From: DASQDN01 sp963844855
GTDB lineage: Bacteria; Acidobacteriota; Terriglobia; Bryobacterales; Bryobacteraceae
DNA length: 64,000 bases
Direction of reading: 5' to 3'
NCBI GenBank assembly: GCA_963844855.1
Contig: CAWJQP010000080.1
Coordinates: 1-64,000 of the forward strand
Shown: piece by piece, positions 47,183-58,610 of the stretch
Position numbering within the stretch: the stretch's first letter is position 1
Layout of the letters: every line of letters begins with the position of its first letter
The notes under the pieces: generated by a model
What the model was told of the DNA's origin: nothing
Databases searched by the model: none
The model's input: only the letters and a program-made list of their open reading frames with translations
Made by a program: the position numbers and the translations under genes

Positions 47183-48455
47183 ATGGTAATAATCATCGCC
47201 GCTGTGTTGATTGAGTTACTACTGCTTGTGCTGGTAGGCATGGGTTTCGGTGTGGTCGAGACTATTTTGTTGCTCCTGATCGCTCATGCCGTCTATCTGG
47301 TTGGCGTTTTCTATTCTTTGCAAAACGCGTGCGGACAACCGTTAATTATAGCAGCGGCGGTGGTCTTTCGGATTACCCTTGCCCCTCTCCCATCCCCATT
47401 CAGCAGCGACGTAAACCGTTATCGATGGGAAGCGCTGGTCCAGGAGGCAGGTGGCAATCCTTACGAAGCGCGCCCGGCGGATCCGCAATGGGCTCGCCTT
47501 CAGGATTCCGCGTACTCCGACATCCCGGGGAAGGACTTCAAAGCGGGATATGGACCGGCCTGGGAGTTGGTCTCTCGGTTGACTTTGAAAATCCTGAGGT
47601 CTCTATCCATCGATTTGCCCTCGCAGTTGCTTTGGTGGAAGACTCCAGCGGCATTGTTCGATTTGGGAACAATCGTCATGCTTACACTTCTTCTCCGGAG
47701 CCGAGGACTGCCAACATCCCGAGTCTTGATCTATGCCTGGGCTCCGTTACCGATCTGGGAGTTCTGGGGAAATGGCCATAACGACGCGATGACGGTTTTT
47801 TTCCTGGTATCGTGCCTTGGCGTTGTGGGCGCACAAGCGTCTGATGTCGGAGGTGATGCTGGGCGTTTCGATCGCGGTGAAATGGTGGCCGGCGATTCTC
47901 CTGCCTGCGTTTGCATGGCGGGCGCGAAATATTCGCCCAATTCTGGTAGCCGGCGCGGTGGTTGCCTGCTTCGCCATCCCATATTTGACCGATGTGACGG
48001 AAAATGCACAGTTCATGTCGGGTTTTGTCGGCGGTTGGCGAAATAATGACAGCTTATTCGGACTGCTGCTCTACCTGACAGGCGATCTTTATCGAGCAAA
48101 ATACCTTGCATTTACGTTGCTTTCGGGAGTAACATTTTGGCTCGCTTCGAGAAGTTGGGAGCTAGAACGAGTGGCTCTCTGGACAATCGTCGCTTTGCTT
48201 CTGCTGTCCGCAAATTGCCATCCGTGGTACCTCACGTGGATCATCCCGTTTCTGGCGGTTTATCCCTACCCGCCTCTCCTGCTTTGGACCGGCTTAGCGC
48301 CTCTCTCGTACGGAGTGTTGATCGAATGGCGAGCGCTCGGAGTCTGGGACGGCTCGACTCCTGAGCGGTGGTGGATTTACGGTCCCGTTATTTGCTTGGT
48401 TCGCTTATACATGCTTTCCGACGATGGCTTTGGCGGCCTTAATGAGCTACTCTAG
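47183..48455 (+). CDS. Membrane glycosyltransferase, GT87/mannosyltransferase-like (one frameshift)
   Basis: About 424 codons, strongly hydrophobic with about ten membrane segments. The first loop carries an acidic motif (LPSPFSSDVNRYRWEALVQEAGGNPYE), followed by YGPAWELVSRL and WEFWGNGHNDAM, typical of GT-C polyprenol-phosphate-mannose-dependent transferases. The frame breaks around 47796-47815, near a T7 run at 47796-47802; one base fewer joins it to ALALWAHKRLMSEVMLGVSIAVKWWPAILLP. The C-terminal loop CHPWYLTWIIPFLAVYP is typical of GT87. Probably part of the same glycan pathway as the two divergent glycosyltransferases. Confidence 0.8.
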
Positions 48456-48475
48456 TAATCTGGCCGAAGTAGTTA

Positions 48476-48940
48476 ATGGATATACATGTAAGGACGCTGA
48501 GCACGGTGAACATCCTATTCGGGGTGCTCAGTTTGCTGCTCATCGTACCGATTTTCTTCATTTATGATGGACCTTTCAGCATTTACTCTTCGATGGACGA
48601 CAACATCGGTGGAGTGCTGCTGGCGTCGTCGGCAATATTTCACATCGTCCTCGCTGTGCCATGCATCGTCGCAGGCATTCACTTGCGTTCCTATACGGAA
48701 TGGGCTCGCGGCGTTCTGATTGTCACGTCCGCACTGAATATTTTGAACATTCCGATTGGTTCCATCGTCGGCGCCTACGGCCTATGGGTCCTCCTCGCGG
48801 AGGAGACGGACCCTTTATTCTCGAATCCCCCACCGAACCGGGAACCCAAGAAAGTCGCGACGGCTGCTGCGAGCAGTACGACCCAAACCAAACCCAAGAA
48901 ATCGGCGGTAACTACGATCGTTCCGTCTCCGCGGAGTTAG
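48476..48940 (+). CDS. Small membrane protein, function unknown
   Basis: A 154-residue protein with about four hydrophobic segments (NILFGVLSLLLIVPIFFIY, GGVLLASSAIFHIVLAVPCIVAG, GVLIVTSALNILNIPIG) and a charged Lys/Thr/Pro-rich tail. It follows the GT87-like gene by 20 bases on the same strand and precedes the TonB receptor by a few bases. No family recognised. The pattern resembles DUF-type four-helix proteins annotated only as hypothetical. Confidence 0.65.
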   Translation: MDIHVRTLSTVNILFGVLSLLLIVPIFFIYDGPFSIYSSMDDNIGGVLLASSAIFHIVLAVPCIVAGIHLRSYTEWARGVLIVTSALNILNIPIGSIVGAYGLWVLLAEETDPLFSNPPPNREPKKVATAAASSTTQTKPKKSAVTTIVPSPRS

Positions 48941-48942
48941 TT

Positions 48943-50716
48943 CTGACCAGACAATTCTGTCTGTCCCTGGCGATAGCTGCGTCTTCGCTCTATGCTGCGG
49001 AAGTTGTCGTCGTCACGGGAACCTACGATCCAATTCCGCTCGAAGAAGCGGACCGGCCTGTTCGGGCGATCGACGTTCGAAACCTATCGCTCGTCTCCAA
49101 TACGTTTGCCGACTTGTTGAAACTTGACTCTTCGCTCGACCTTCGACAGCGCGCGCCGAACGGAATTCAAAGCGATCTCTCGATTCGCGGCGCCGGCTTC
49201 GGTCAAACTCTGATTCTGCTCGATGGATTACGCCTGAACGATGTCCAATCAGGACACCACAACCTCGATATTCCGGCTCCAATGGAGGCGATCCGGCGAG
49301 TCGAAATATTGAAGGGTTCCGGGTCAACGTTGTATGGATCGGATGCCGTCGGTGGAGTCGTCAATCTCATTACGCATGCGCCCGAACGGACGGAGGTTCG
49401 GCTTCGTACTGCGCTTGGAAATTTCGGTGTTAATCAGCAGCGCGGGGTGCTGTCATATGCGGCGAAAAAGTGGGCTGAGGAACTGACATTTTCTCGCGAT
49501 TTTTCGACCGGATTTATTGAAAATCGCGATTACCGGAACCTATCGATGTCGTCCCGGACCTCGATGACCAGCAGCCTCGGGACAACGGCGCTGACCCTGG
49601 CGGCCAATGACAGGCCGTTCGGCGCCGAGCAATTTTACGGAAACTTCAATTCCTGGGAACGAACCAGGACGTGGTTCGCTTCGGCCCGTCAGTCGTTGGC
49701 GAAACAAGACTGACGCTGCGTTCGCTTTTCGGCGGCATACGGATCTGTTCGTTCTCTATCGCGACCGTCCTGCAGTATTCACGAACCGGCACGCGGTGGA
49801 GAGCTATCAGGGGAATGTAAGACGGCGGGAAGAGTTTGGACAGAACTGGAAGTTGTTCTATGGAATGGAGTTATATCGCGATAACATCCAGAGCAACAAC
49901 TTGGGTAATCACGAGCGGACCCGGAGCGCTCCCTACATCGCCCTGGACGTCCGCGCCGTCAAGCGGTTCAGTTTTTCAGTCGGCTTGCGTGACGAAATTT
50001 ACGGTTCGTTTAATCATGAGCTTAGCCCTTCTTTCACAGTCGGGTACTGGCTCGCTCCAGCGGTCAAAGTTCGCGCAAGCGTCAGCCGCGCGTTCCGGCT
50101 GCCGTCCTATACGGACCTTTATTATCAAGATCCTGCGAATCGGGGGACGCCGGATCTGCGGCCGGAAAAGGCTTGGGGCTACGAGGGCGGTGTCGACTGG
50201 AACGCGGGCGGTCGGGTTCGTTCTGCAGTGACGGTTTTTCATCGCCGTGAGCAGGACGGGATCGATTATGTCCGCAACTCCCCCACGGACATCTGGCGGG
50301 CGATCAACTTCCAAAGGCTGCAATTTACCGGCGTAGAAGGGAGTGTCGCATTTCGGCCGACGACAGCTCACGAAATTGAGTGGCAGTATACAGGTCTCCA
50401 GGGCGCACAGGATTCATTAGCGGGCCAACTTTCGAAGTACGTCTTCAACTATCCTGTTCATTCTGGGGTAGTTACATGGCAAGGAGCCTTCCCTCGCGGC
50501 ATTATCGGACGAACGCGAATTGGCGTTCTCCAGCGATACGAGCGTGACATGTACGGCTTATGGGATATATACGCGGCATCGAGCCGTGGCCGCTTCCGGC
50601 CGTTCCTGCAATTGAGCAATGTCACGAATACCTCGTACGAGGAGATTCCTAGAGTTGCGATGCCCGGGCGGTCCTTCGTGGCCGGCTTCGAGCTTCTAGT
50701 CTTCGCTTCGCGATAG
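48943..50716 (+). CDS. TonB-dependent receptor, BtuB/CirA-like (one frameshift)
   Basis: A receptor of about 590 codons without the carboxypeptidase-like domain of the other four. Signal peptide-like stretch LSLAIAASSLYAAE, then a TonB-box-like VVVVTGTYDPIP. The plug has NGIQSDLSIRGAGFGQTLILLDGLRLND and RVEILKGSGSTLYGSDAVGGVVNLIT. The frame breaks at AAA 49702-49704; removing one A rejoins it. The barrel ends in FELLVFASR rather than a terminal aromatic. Candidate substrates are corrinoids or siderophores. No normal start codon is visible; CTG at 48943 is used here only as the left boundary. Confidence 0.8.
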
Positions 50717-50738
50717 ACTGGTACTGGAAACTCGCCTC

Positions 50739-52200
50739 TTGCACAGATTCGCTGCATACCTCTGCACACTGGCAATTTGCGCTGGAGTGCAGGCCCAGGA
50801 ACAGGGTCAACTCGATGCCAATGAGACGCTCTTCAGCGTCATGGCTGCGGTCAACATGGGTATTCCCTCCCCGTCCCCGGTCGTGCTGGAGCACATAAAA
50901 GGTAAGTCGGTCCCTGTACTCTCCGAACTCCGAAACTTTGTCGTCTCTCATAGCAAGCCGGGACAGCCGGTCGATTGGTCCCCCTACTTCTCGTTCGCTC
51001 TGTCATCTGGGGAGGCTCCCAATTTCAAGCCGAATTTTACAGGGGTGGAAGAACCGCCGGATCTGGCGCAGCTCGAGGGCTTCCGCAGCCTTCTAGTACG
51101 CTTCTATCGCGAAGCCGCGCTCAACGATCTTTGGAACAAGCTTCAGCCCGTTTATCAACGCGAGATCACGAAGTATCACGAGCAGGTCATACGGGCCCTT
51201 CTTGAGGCTAATGCGTATCTGCGGAATCCGACGAGCGGCTACATGGGCCGCAGATTCTTTGTGTTCATAGAGATGCTCGCGCCGGCGAACCAAGTTCATA
51301 CACGTAGCTACAAGGACGACTACTTCATTGTTCTGACACCTGCGGCCCAGCCGCGCGTCGATCAAGTAAGACACGCCTATCTTCACTATTTACTCGATCC
51401 ACTGACGATGAAGTTCTCCGAATCAGTAATGAAAAAGAACAGCCTGAGCGATTACGCGCTCGGCGCTGCTGCTCTCGATGAAAGCTACAAGTCCGATTTC
51501 CTCTTACTCACAACCGAATCGTTGATTCGGGCGATTGAAACACGCCTGGATCGAAAACCCGCGGGAATCAAGGATTCTCTCGCGGAAGGCTTCATACTTA
51601 CGCCGTTCTTCGGCGAGGCTCTGCCTGCTTATGAGAAGCAGGAAGCCGCTATGCGGATGTACTTTCCGGACATGATGAATACGCTGGATATCCGCAAGGA
51701 AGTAAAGCGACTGGACGCCGTTGACCTCAGCGTCCGGCCCGCTAAGGCTTCGGCTCAACAATCGGCTCAACAAGGGGGGACTCCACCACCTGTAGTAGTG
51801 TCCCCCGAGCCGGTTCGTGAAGCAGCCGAGATTACCATCGACGCTGCCGAGAAGCTTATATGAATCGAGGGAACTCGACAAAGCCGGCGAAACCTTTCGT
51901 CAGGCACTGCAACAAACCGATAAGAAGCCGATCCATGCGCGGGCTTATTACGGTTTGGCGCGAATCGCCGCTCTTCAAAGGAACCCGGAGTTGGCGGAAC
52001 AACTATTTCGTAAGACACTGGAGTTATCCCCGGACCCGCATACCCATGCTTGGTCTGAGGTTTATCTGGGGCGATTAGCTCAAGCGTCAGCAAGCCCTGA
52101 AGAGGCCGTGGCCCATTACAAGGCAGCTCTCGCAATTGAGGGCGCGTCCGATAGGGCCAAGCAAGCGGCTGAAGAAGGATTACGTAAGACGTCCAAGTAG
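50739..52200 (+). CDS. Exported TPR-containing protein (one frameshift)
   Basis: About 486 codons starting at a TTG with signal peptide FAAYLCTLAICAGVQAQ. The first 340 residues form an unrecognised helical domain (FRSLLVRFYREAALNDLWNKLQPVYQREITKYHEQVI; FILTPFFGEALPAYEKQEAAM). A Pro/Gln linker follows (ASAQQSAQQGGTPPPVV). A C-terminal TPR pair is joined across a +1 break near 51859 (AEKL then YESRELDKAGETFRQALQQ; AYYGLARIAALQRNPELAEQLFRKTL). It lies 22 bases after the BtuB-like receptor and 30 before the next TPR gene, so it is probably in their operon. Confidence 0.78.
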
Positions 52201-52229
52201 GACAGTTCAAAAACGGAGTTTCACATTCA

Positions 52230-53057
52230 ATGAGGACACGCATCGCAATTTCGTTTGCCCTTGTCGCCGGACTGGCCTTGGGACAAGCCCAACCGAAGCC
52301 GAAGTCGCAAAAAGAAGTGGAAGCGATCCAGGCAATCTTCAGCGCCCAGGATCCGGACGGCCGGATCGCGGCGGCTGAGAAACTACTCACCGATTTCGCT
52401 GACACCGAGTTCAAAGCCATCGCTCTTCAGGTGGCTGCAGCGTCGGCGCAACAGAAAAATGACTTTGAAAAGATGGTTGTGTACGCCGAGCGTACACTTG
52501 AAGCGGACCCGAAGAACTACGCAGCCATGCTGATGCTTGCGAACGGCATCGCGCAACGAACACGCGAGTTCGATCTCGACAAAGAGGAAAAGCTGACGCG
52601 TTCCGAGAAGTACGCCAAGAGCGCTATGGATATCGTGAAAACGGCCGCTAAACCGCGTCCGGACATCCCGGATGCAGACTGGGAAAGCGCCAAGAAGAGC
52701 TACTTGGCTCAGGGTTACGAAGCTCTCGGCCTTGGGGCGATGGTACGCAAAAAGTATGGTGATGCAGCGACTCAATTCCAGGCCGCCCTCGACGCCTCGC
52801 CGGAACCAGCGACTGCAGTCCGTCTTGCCGCCGCTTACAATCTGGCGAACAAACCCGATGAAGCGATTGCAACTCTTGACAAGTTGAACACGATGGCCGA
52901 TGTTCACCCCACGATTAAGTCGGCAGCCGCACAGGAACGAAACAACTCGGTCAAGTTGAAGGGTGGGGCTGGCGCAGCGAAGCCAGCTACTCCGGCGACT
53001 CCGGCGCCGGGAGCAGTGCCAACGGCGCCTGCTCCGACAACACCACCCGCAAAGTAG
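52230..53057 (+). CDS. Exported TPR-like protein with Pro/Ala-rich tail
   Basis: A 275-residue protein with signal peptide (MRTRIAISFALVAGLALGQAQ). TPR-like helical pairs run from about 30 to 235 (FKAIALQVAAASAQQKNDFEKMVVYAERTLEADPKNYAAMLMLA; AKKSYLAQGYEALGLGAMVRKKYGDAATQFQAALD; AVRLAAAYNLANKPDEAIATLDKL). A low-complexity Ala/Pro/Thr tail follows (GGAGAAKPATPATPAPGAV). It is intact and lies two bases before rnc, so the two are co-transcribed. Role unknown; likely periplasmic scaffold. Confidence 0.82.
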   Translation: MRTRIAISFALVAGLALGQAQPKPKSQKEVEAIQAIFSAQDPDGRIAAAEKLLTDFADTEFKAIALQVAAASAQQKNDFEKMVVYAERTLEADPKNYAAMLMLANGIAQRTREFDLDKEEKLTRSEKYAKSAMDIVKTAAKPRPDIPDADWESAKKSYLAQGYEALGLGAMVRKKYGDAATQFQAALDASPEPATAVRLAAAYNLANKPDEAIATLDKLNTMADVHPTIKSAAAQERNNSVKLKGGAGAAKPATPATPAPGAVPTAPAPTTPPAK

Positions 53058-53059
53058 TC

Positions 53060-53794
53060 ATGCCCGCAGCGGACCTGCAGGAACTGGAAGCTAGACTAGG
53101 CTACACTTTCGGTGACCGGAACTTGCTGGTCCGCGCTCTCACGCATCGCTCGTATGCGTTTGGGCAAAAACCTTCCGACCCAGCCTCGATCGACAACGAA
53201 CAACTCGAATTCCTGGGAGACTCGATTTTGGGTTTTCTCATCAGCGAAAGTCTCGTCCTTCGAAATGCCACTTGGCCGGAAGGCAGACTATCGAAGATGA
53301 AAGCTCACCTTGTGAGTGCAACTCATTTGTATAGAGTTGGGCAAAACCTCGGGATCGGCGATTTTCTCCAGTTAGGCCGCAGCGAAGAGATGAGCGGTGG
53401 CCGGCAGAAAAAGATGCTGCTTGCCAATGCCGTCGAAGCAGTCATTGCAGCGCTTCATATCGATGGAGGGCTGGAGACGGCTCGTCAGTTCGTCGTGAAT
53501 CGGATTCTCGCTGAAGGTGATGTCGAGGAGCTACGCGAGAATCACGAGGCCAATTATAAGAGCGAATTGCAGGAGCGGGCACAGGCGATCCATCTGCCGC
53601 AACCGCATTATGTGATCGTCGATGAAACCGGTCCCGGTCACGCCAAGACGTTTACCGTCGAAGCGCGGATTGGCACTGCGTATCGCAAACAGGGTTCCGG
53701 AAATTCGAAGAAGGCGGCAGCCCAGCAGGCTGCCAAAGCCATCCTCGAAGAGATGAATTCAACCAACGGCAATTCTGCTTCGGCTCAAAAGTAA
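53060..53794 (+). CDS. rnc: Ribonuclease III
   Basis: A 244-residue RNase III. The nuclease domain has the signature NEQLEFLGDS (47-56: Glu50, Asp54) and the second acidic cluster LANAVEAVIAALHIDGG. In that cluster Glu126 is kept, while position 123 is Asn where E. coli has Asp114. A double-stranded RNA-binding domain occupies the C-terminus (YKSELQERAQAIHLPQPHYVIVDETGPGHAKTF to GSGNSKKAAAQQAAKAIL). It processes rRNA and cleaves dsRNA. The 3' end overlaps the convergent TonB receptor by ten bases. Confidence 0.95.
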   Translation: MPAADLQELEARLGYTFGDRNLLVRALTHRSYAFGQKPSDPASIDNEQLEFLGDSILGFLISESLVLRNATWPEGRLSKMKAHLVSATHLYRVGQNLGIGDFLQLGRSEEMSGGRQKKMLLANAVEAVIAALHIDGGLETARQFVVNRILAEGDVEELRENHEANYKSELQERAQAIHLPQPHYVIVDETGPGHAKTFTVEARIGTAYRKQGSGNSKKAAAQQAAKAILEEMNSTNGNSASAQK

Positions 53795-56700
53795 AACTTC
53801 ACAGCAAGCTGAATGATTCGTCGGCCCTGCTTCTCAGTTGTCACACCGAAGATCTGGTTCGTCTGCACGCCGTTCACATCGAAAGTAGGCTTCAAGTTGG
53901 TCGACCCGCCAATGAATGACCACAACGGGTGATTCAAGAAGTTGTAGGCGTTGAACCGGAACTGCAGTCTTCGATTTTCTCCCATTTCGAAGTTCTTGAA
54001 CAAACCCAGATCGGAATTGAAGAAGGCAGGTCCGTAAACGGGAGGTCCAACCATTGGACCATTCTGGCCAGGACCGGTCGGCAGCTTGAGACAATTTCCG
54101 TTTGCGTATTGACGTTCACCAAGGTCCTCTGTGAGCGAGCACGATTGGATCGGCCGGAAAGCGAGGCTCGGAGTGCCGTTCACAACGCGAGAGTTCGGTT
54201 GATAGTTTCCACCGTTCACCGGAATTGTGTAGCGATCGCCAGCCGCATTCTGTTGATAATTGATGTCATTGCTGAAGAAGTTGGTCAGTGCTCCGATGTT
54301 CTGTCCACTTTGAAGCTGCGTAATACCGGAGAACTGCCACCCGTTGATCAATCCACCCAAGACCGCGTTGTTCTTTATCGGACTTCCCATCTCGATCGAG
54401 TAAGCGGCGTTGAAAATATGCCTGCGATCGAAGGGCAGTACGCCGTAGTTATTGTCCAGATTGAACACGTCGTAGTTGCCGACAATTCCCAAGGACTTAC
54501 TGTATGTGTAGTTGAACATCATGTTGTAGCGCCCTGATGTCCGGGTCCAAGAGAGCTGGAGAGAGTTGTAGTTTTGGTAGAGTCCGTGCGTGATGATATT
54601 GACGTCTTGGAAGCCTTGCAGCGGCCGGAATTGATCGATGTTCGCATTGTTCGGATCGAGGCCCGGCTGAAATAGCGAACCTGCGGGAACAGCATTGATC
54701 GCGCTGCCTGCATAGCCATTGTTCAGAAGATTCTTCGATTGATTCCCGACGTAGCTGGCTTCGAGCAGCCCGCGGTAAGGCGTTCGTTGCGAGATCGTGA
54801 AGCTGTAGCTGTCAGAATAAGGAGTCCGATCGCTAGTCTGATCGACGGCCTGGACACCAACTGGTACGCCCTGAACGTTCAAGGCCGCCAGTTCTGTGAA
54901 AGTATTCACGCCGTTGATGGTCGCACTCTGCACACCCGCGGAAGCATCGAGGCCTGCAGTGAACTGTGGAGTGTGGAAATAGAAACGACCCCACCCACCG
55001 CGTAGCACGGTGTTGGTGGTCCCAAAGACATCAAAGGCAAGACCGAAACGAGGCGCCCAATACAGGCCGCGTGTAGGAAATCCACCAAGCGGGACATTGG
55101 GATCACGCGCATTCCACGAAAAACCGGAATAATCTGCAGGCGCCGAGCCAGGGACATACTTGCTGTAATCGAACACAGCAAAACCATACCCTTCCCGATC
55201 TTTCCAAGGTTGGAAATGCGAGGCGCGAAGGCCGAGATCGAGTGACAAGCGCCTTGTTATTTTCCATGCGTCCTGAACGAAGAACTCGAACGTGTGGTAT
55301 CCGATATTGTTCAGTCGATTGAAACTCTGCTCCTGATAATTGTTGATCCGGCCGAGCAACATGTCCGCGTACGGACTGCCGGAAGATCGCGCATTCCCAA
55401 CGTCGAAGCCGAGTTGCCCGTTTGTGAATCCGTTTGCAGGCTGGTTGTTGATGATGTACTCCCAATAGCCTCCACCCTTGATGGTGTGTGTTCCCCAGAC
55501 TTTCGTCAGATTGTTTTGGAGACTCGGCAGATGCTTATCCGCAAACAGGCCCCGGCCACCGCCGACTTCGAAACCGCCAGGGTTTACAATGCCGGCCATC
55601 TCTCCATTTGAGGAGAACGAGGGGATCTGTGCGACATTGTTGTCGAAAACGCCCGGGAACGTTGCTCCAAGAGCGTTCCGGTCGCACTGCGGAAGGGTCT
55701 TCAAACACATTCGGAAATGCGATGTACGTGTACCCGAAGATGAGCTCGTTTGTCATTGTCGGGTTGAACACATGGGTCAAGCTCGTCGTAACTGAGTCTG
55801 ATTTATTCTTCCCGAGAATAGGAGTTGGGTAAGGCACCTGGTTTGCATTACGCCACCAGAGACCGACGGGAAACTTCTGTGTCTCACGCTGCATGTTATA
55901 GCGGACGAAGAGCTTCGTGTTGTCACTGATGCTGTAATCGACACGACTCATCCACTGCATGCTTCCCTGGTTGAAAACAATCTGTCTGAGATAGTTGAAG
56001 CCTCCGCTGGTGTTTGGGTCGGTATTAGGGGTCGGGTAAAGATTCATCAGCGCTCGGCCTGTTGGGTCGATCTGATTCGCCGGGATGATTCCGCTCGGAA
56101 ACTGGTCGGGCTTCAAGCGAGAAGCCGGGTTTCCCGATTGCGTGACAAACCGGCCATTCACGAGTCCTTCAATTTTCCTTAGCTCGGCATCGCTGAAGTT
56201 ACCGGCACGCATGGCCTCAGTTGGAACGGTGGCGCGCAGTAGCCCGGTATCCAGCGTCTGGAAGTAGTGTTCGTATCCAGTGAAGAAAAATAGTTTGTCG
56301 CGATTCTTGTTGAATCCAGTGCCGGGAATCAAAACTGGGCCGCCGATGTTTCCCCCGGGAAAATAGTATTTGTTTTCCGGCTTTGGCGCGCCAGAGCGAT
56401 TGTTCAGCCAATCGTTGGAGTTCAGAGCGTGGTGTCGCGCGTATAGATAGCCCGTTCCGTGGAAGTCGCGCGTTCCGGACTTGGCAATGCTCTGAATGAC
56501 CGCGGGTCCTTTTTGGTTCTCGGCAGAGAAGTTTGACGTCAGGACTTTGAACTCCTGAATCATGTCTGTATTTGGGTTAACGGGGGTCGCGCAGTTACAA
56601 CCAGGATCTGACACGTGTGCGCCATCGGCCGTAATGTCTAGCGAAGCGCCCGGAAGCCCATTCACGTTGTACGCGCCATTCAAGGCGCTTTGGCTGCCTC

Positions 56701-57265
56701 CATCGCCGTTTCCGTTAATGCCGATGTTTTCTCCGGAGAAATTGGACCGGTTCTCGGTCCCGGTGCCCGCAACAGCGAAACCCGGCATGATCTTGATGAA
56801 CTCGGCCGCGCTACGACCCACAACCGAGAAGTCCTGCAACTGCTTGGTGGTTAGCGTGGCGGACTTTTCCCCTGAATCGACCGGCGTCAGTATATCCGCA
56901 ATGGCAGACACCGATACGGTTTCCGCAGTCGATCCCACTTTCATGCTTACGTCGACATTGCGCCGCTCGGCTCCCTGCACCGCTAGTTTCGAGACTTGAT
57001 AGATCGAAAATCCAGCAGCCTCGACCGAGAGCTCGTAGGACCCGGCGGGAACCGCCGCGAAAGTGAAGAAGCCCTCAGAGTTGGAAACAGTGCGCCGGAC
57101 GTCGCCGGACCCTTCGTTCTTCAAAGTGACTTTGGCATCCGGCACGGATGCGCCGGAAGGATCGCTGATCAAACCGGTCAGCGTTCCGGAAATAGACTGT
57201 CCAAATCCAAATTGAAGGCAAGCCGTCAGAGCGACGACTGCCATGCGCATCGGAAGATTCCACAT
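53785..57265 (-). CDS. TonB-dependent receptor, Oar-like (one frameshift)
   Basis: About 1,160 codons. The start ATG at 57265 has a strong GGGGGGAG ribosome-binding site just upstream. Signal peptide (MAVVALTACLQFGFGQ), carboxypeptidase-regulatory domain (GLISDPSGASVPDAKVTLKNEGSG), plug (FSVVGRSAAEFIKIMPG, NVNGLPGASLDITADGAHVSDPG, MIQEFKVLTSNFSAENQKG, IAKSGTRDFHGTGYLY) and a barrel ending at LAVKFYF with terminal Phe. The frame breaks near 55690, where one base fewer rejoins FEDPS to QCDRNALGATFPGVFDN. It is divergent from the TPR/cytochrome/CRTAC1 operon. Confidence 0.9.
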
Positions 57266-57336
57266 GGCTCCCCCCGGAGACCTGTCGCACGCAACAAGGT
57301 ACAATGCGTTCGCGAGTCCAAATTTTACTGGTATCT

Positions 57337-57365
57337 ACTGTATTAGTACTAGAGTCCCAGTTCAA
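57337..57365 (-). promoter_or_regulatory. Candidate sigma-70 promoter of the Oar-like receptor
   Basis: On the minus strand TTGAAC (57365-57360) and TACAGT (57342-57337) are separated by 17 bases and lie about 70 bases upstream of the receptor start. They match the -35 and -10 boxes at four of six positions each. Weak but well spaced. Confidence 0.35.
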
Positions 57366-57484
57366 TGGTAATGTGGGAAGTCTTGTGTAAAAATTTGATG
57401 AAACCTTTGCAAAACGACTGATTTAAAAGGTGTTACATCGCAATATACCGAGAATTGGTAACGGTTTAATTTGTACAGCTAACA

Positions 57485-58610
57485 ATGTTACTTTTTCGAT
57501 TCGTTCTTATTCTCGTGGTTTTTTGGGATCTTGCTGGTCAGCAGAAACCTCCCCAATTAGACCGAGAGCTTCAACTAGCTGTGGAGTTGCATAGGGCGAA
57601 CGATCTTGAAGGCGCGCGGCGGGAATATCAGTTGTATCTGAACAAGAAGCCCGGAAGTATTGAGGCTCGTTCCAATTTAGGAGCGGTTCTAGCGCGACTG
57701 GGACGCTATGACGAGGCGATTGCTGAATACAAGATTGCCCTCGAGAAAGTTCCCAACAATCCGGGAGTGCGTTTCAACTACGGACTCGCTCTGTATAAGG
57801 CTGGACGATTCGACGAGGCGACACGCGAGTTTGCTGCGGTCCATAGTTTGGCTCCGGATAACAAGCAGATCGCGCTACTGCTCGGCGATTGCTATCTGCG
57901 GAGTGGAGAGAATCAGCGCGTTATCGATCTGCTGGACCCATTTTTCAAGGCGAATGACAAGGACACCGCGTTGGCTTATTTGCTGGGAACGGCCCTCATT
58001 CGCGCGAATCAAGTCAATCGTGGCCAGGAGATTGTAAACAGGATCTTAAGCGATGGAGAATCGGCCGAGGCTCGCCTGTTATTAGGCACGACGAAAATGA
58101 TGGCGCACGATTTCGCCGGAGCCCTGACGGATATCGCCAAGGCAGCGGAGTTGAATCCATTGCTTCCGAGCGTCAACGCTTATCACGGGCTGGCTCTGCT
58201 GCAAACAGGCGACTCGACAAACGCTATGATCGCGTTTCGTAAGGAACTGCAATCTAACCCGAACGACTTCGACTCTAATTTGAACGTTGGAGCTCTTTTG
58301 CGTCAGGAACACTCCTATGATGAAGCGCGCAAATACTTCGAGAAAGCGCTTCGACTGCGCCCAGGTCACGCGGCAGTCCGCTACCAGCTTGCGACGATCG
58401 ATCTCGGCTACAGGAGAAGTTGAAAAAGCGCGCAAGGAACTTGAAGCGCTGACGACCGCAGAACCGAAATTCGTCGAGGCGCACGTAACCTTGGCTACTG
58501 TGTACTACCGACTGAAGCGAAAGGCGGATGGGGATCGCGAGAGAGCGATTGTGCAGAAACTGAACGATGAAATACAGGCGCAGCAGCCGGGTGTAAAATC
58601 GCTTCAGTGA
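57485..58610 (+). CDS. Exported TPR protein, first gene of TPR-cytochrome-CRTAC1 operon (one frameshift)
   Basis: About 375 codons: signal peptide (MLLFRFVLILVVFWDLAGQQ) and some eight TPR units (AVELHRANDLEGARREYQLYL, ARSNLGAVLARLGRYDEAIAEYKIAL, VRFNYGLALYKAGRFDEATREFAAV, NAYHGLALLQTGDSTNAMIAFRKEL). The frame breaks at GG 58406-58407; one G fewer rejoins ATIDL to ATGEVEKARKELEALTTAEP and two more helices. The stop overlaps the GTG of the next gene by four bases. TPRs probably organise the partners; the role is inferred. Confidence 0.82.
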
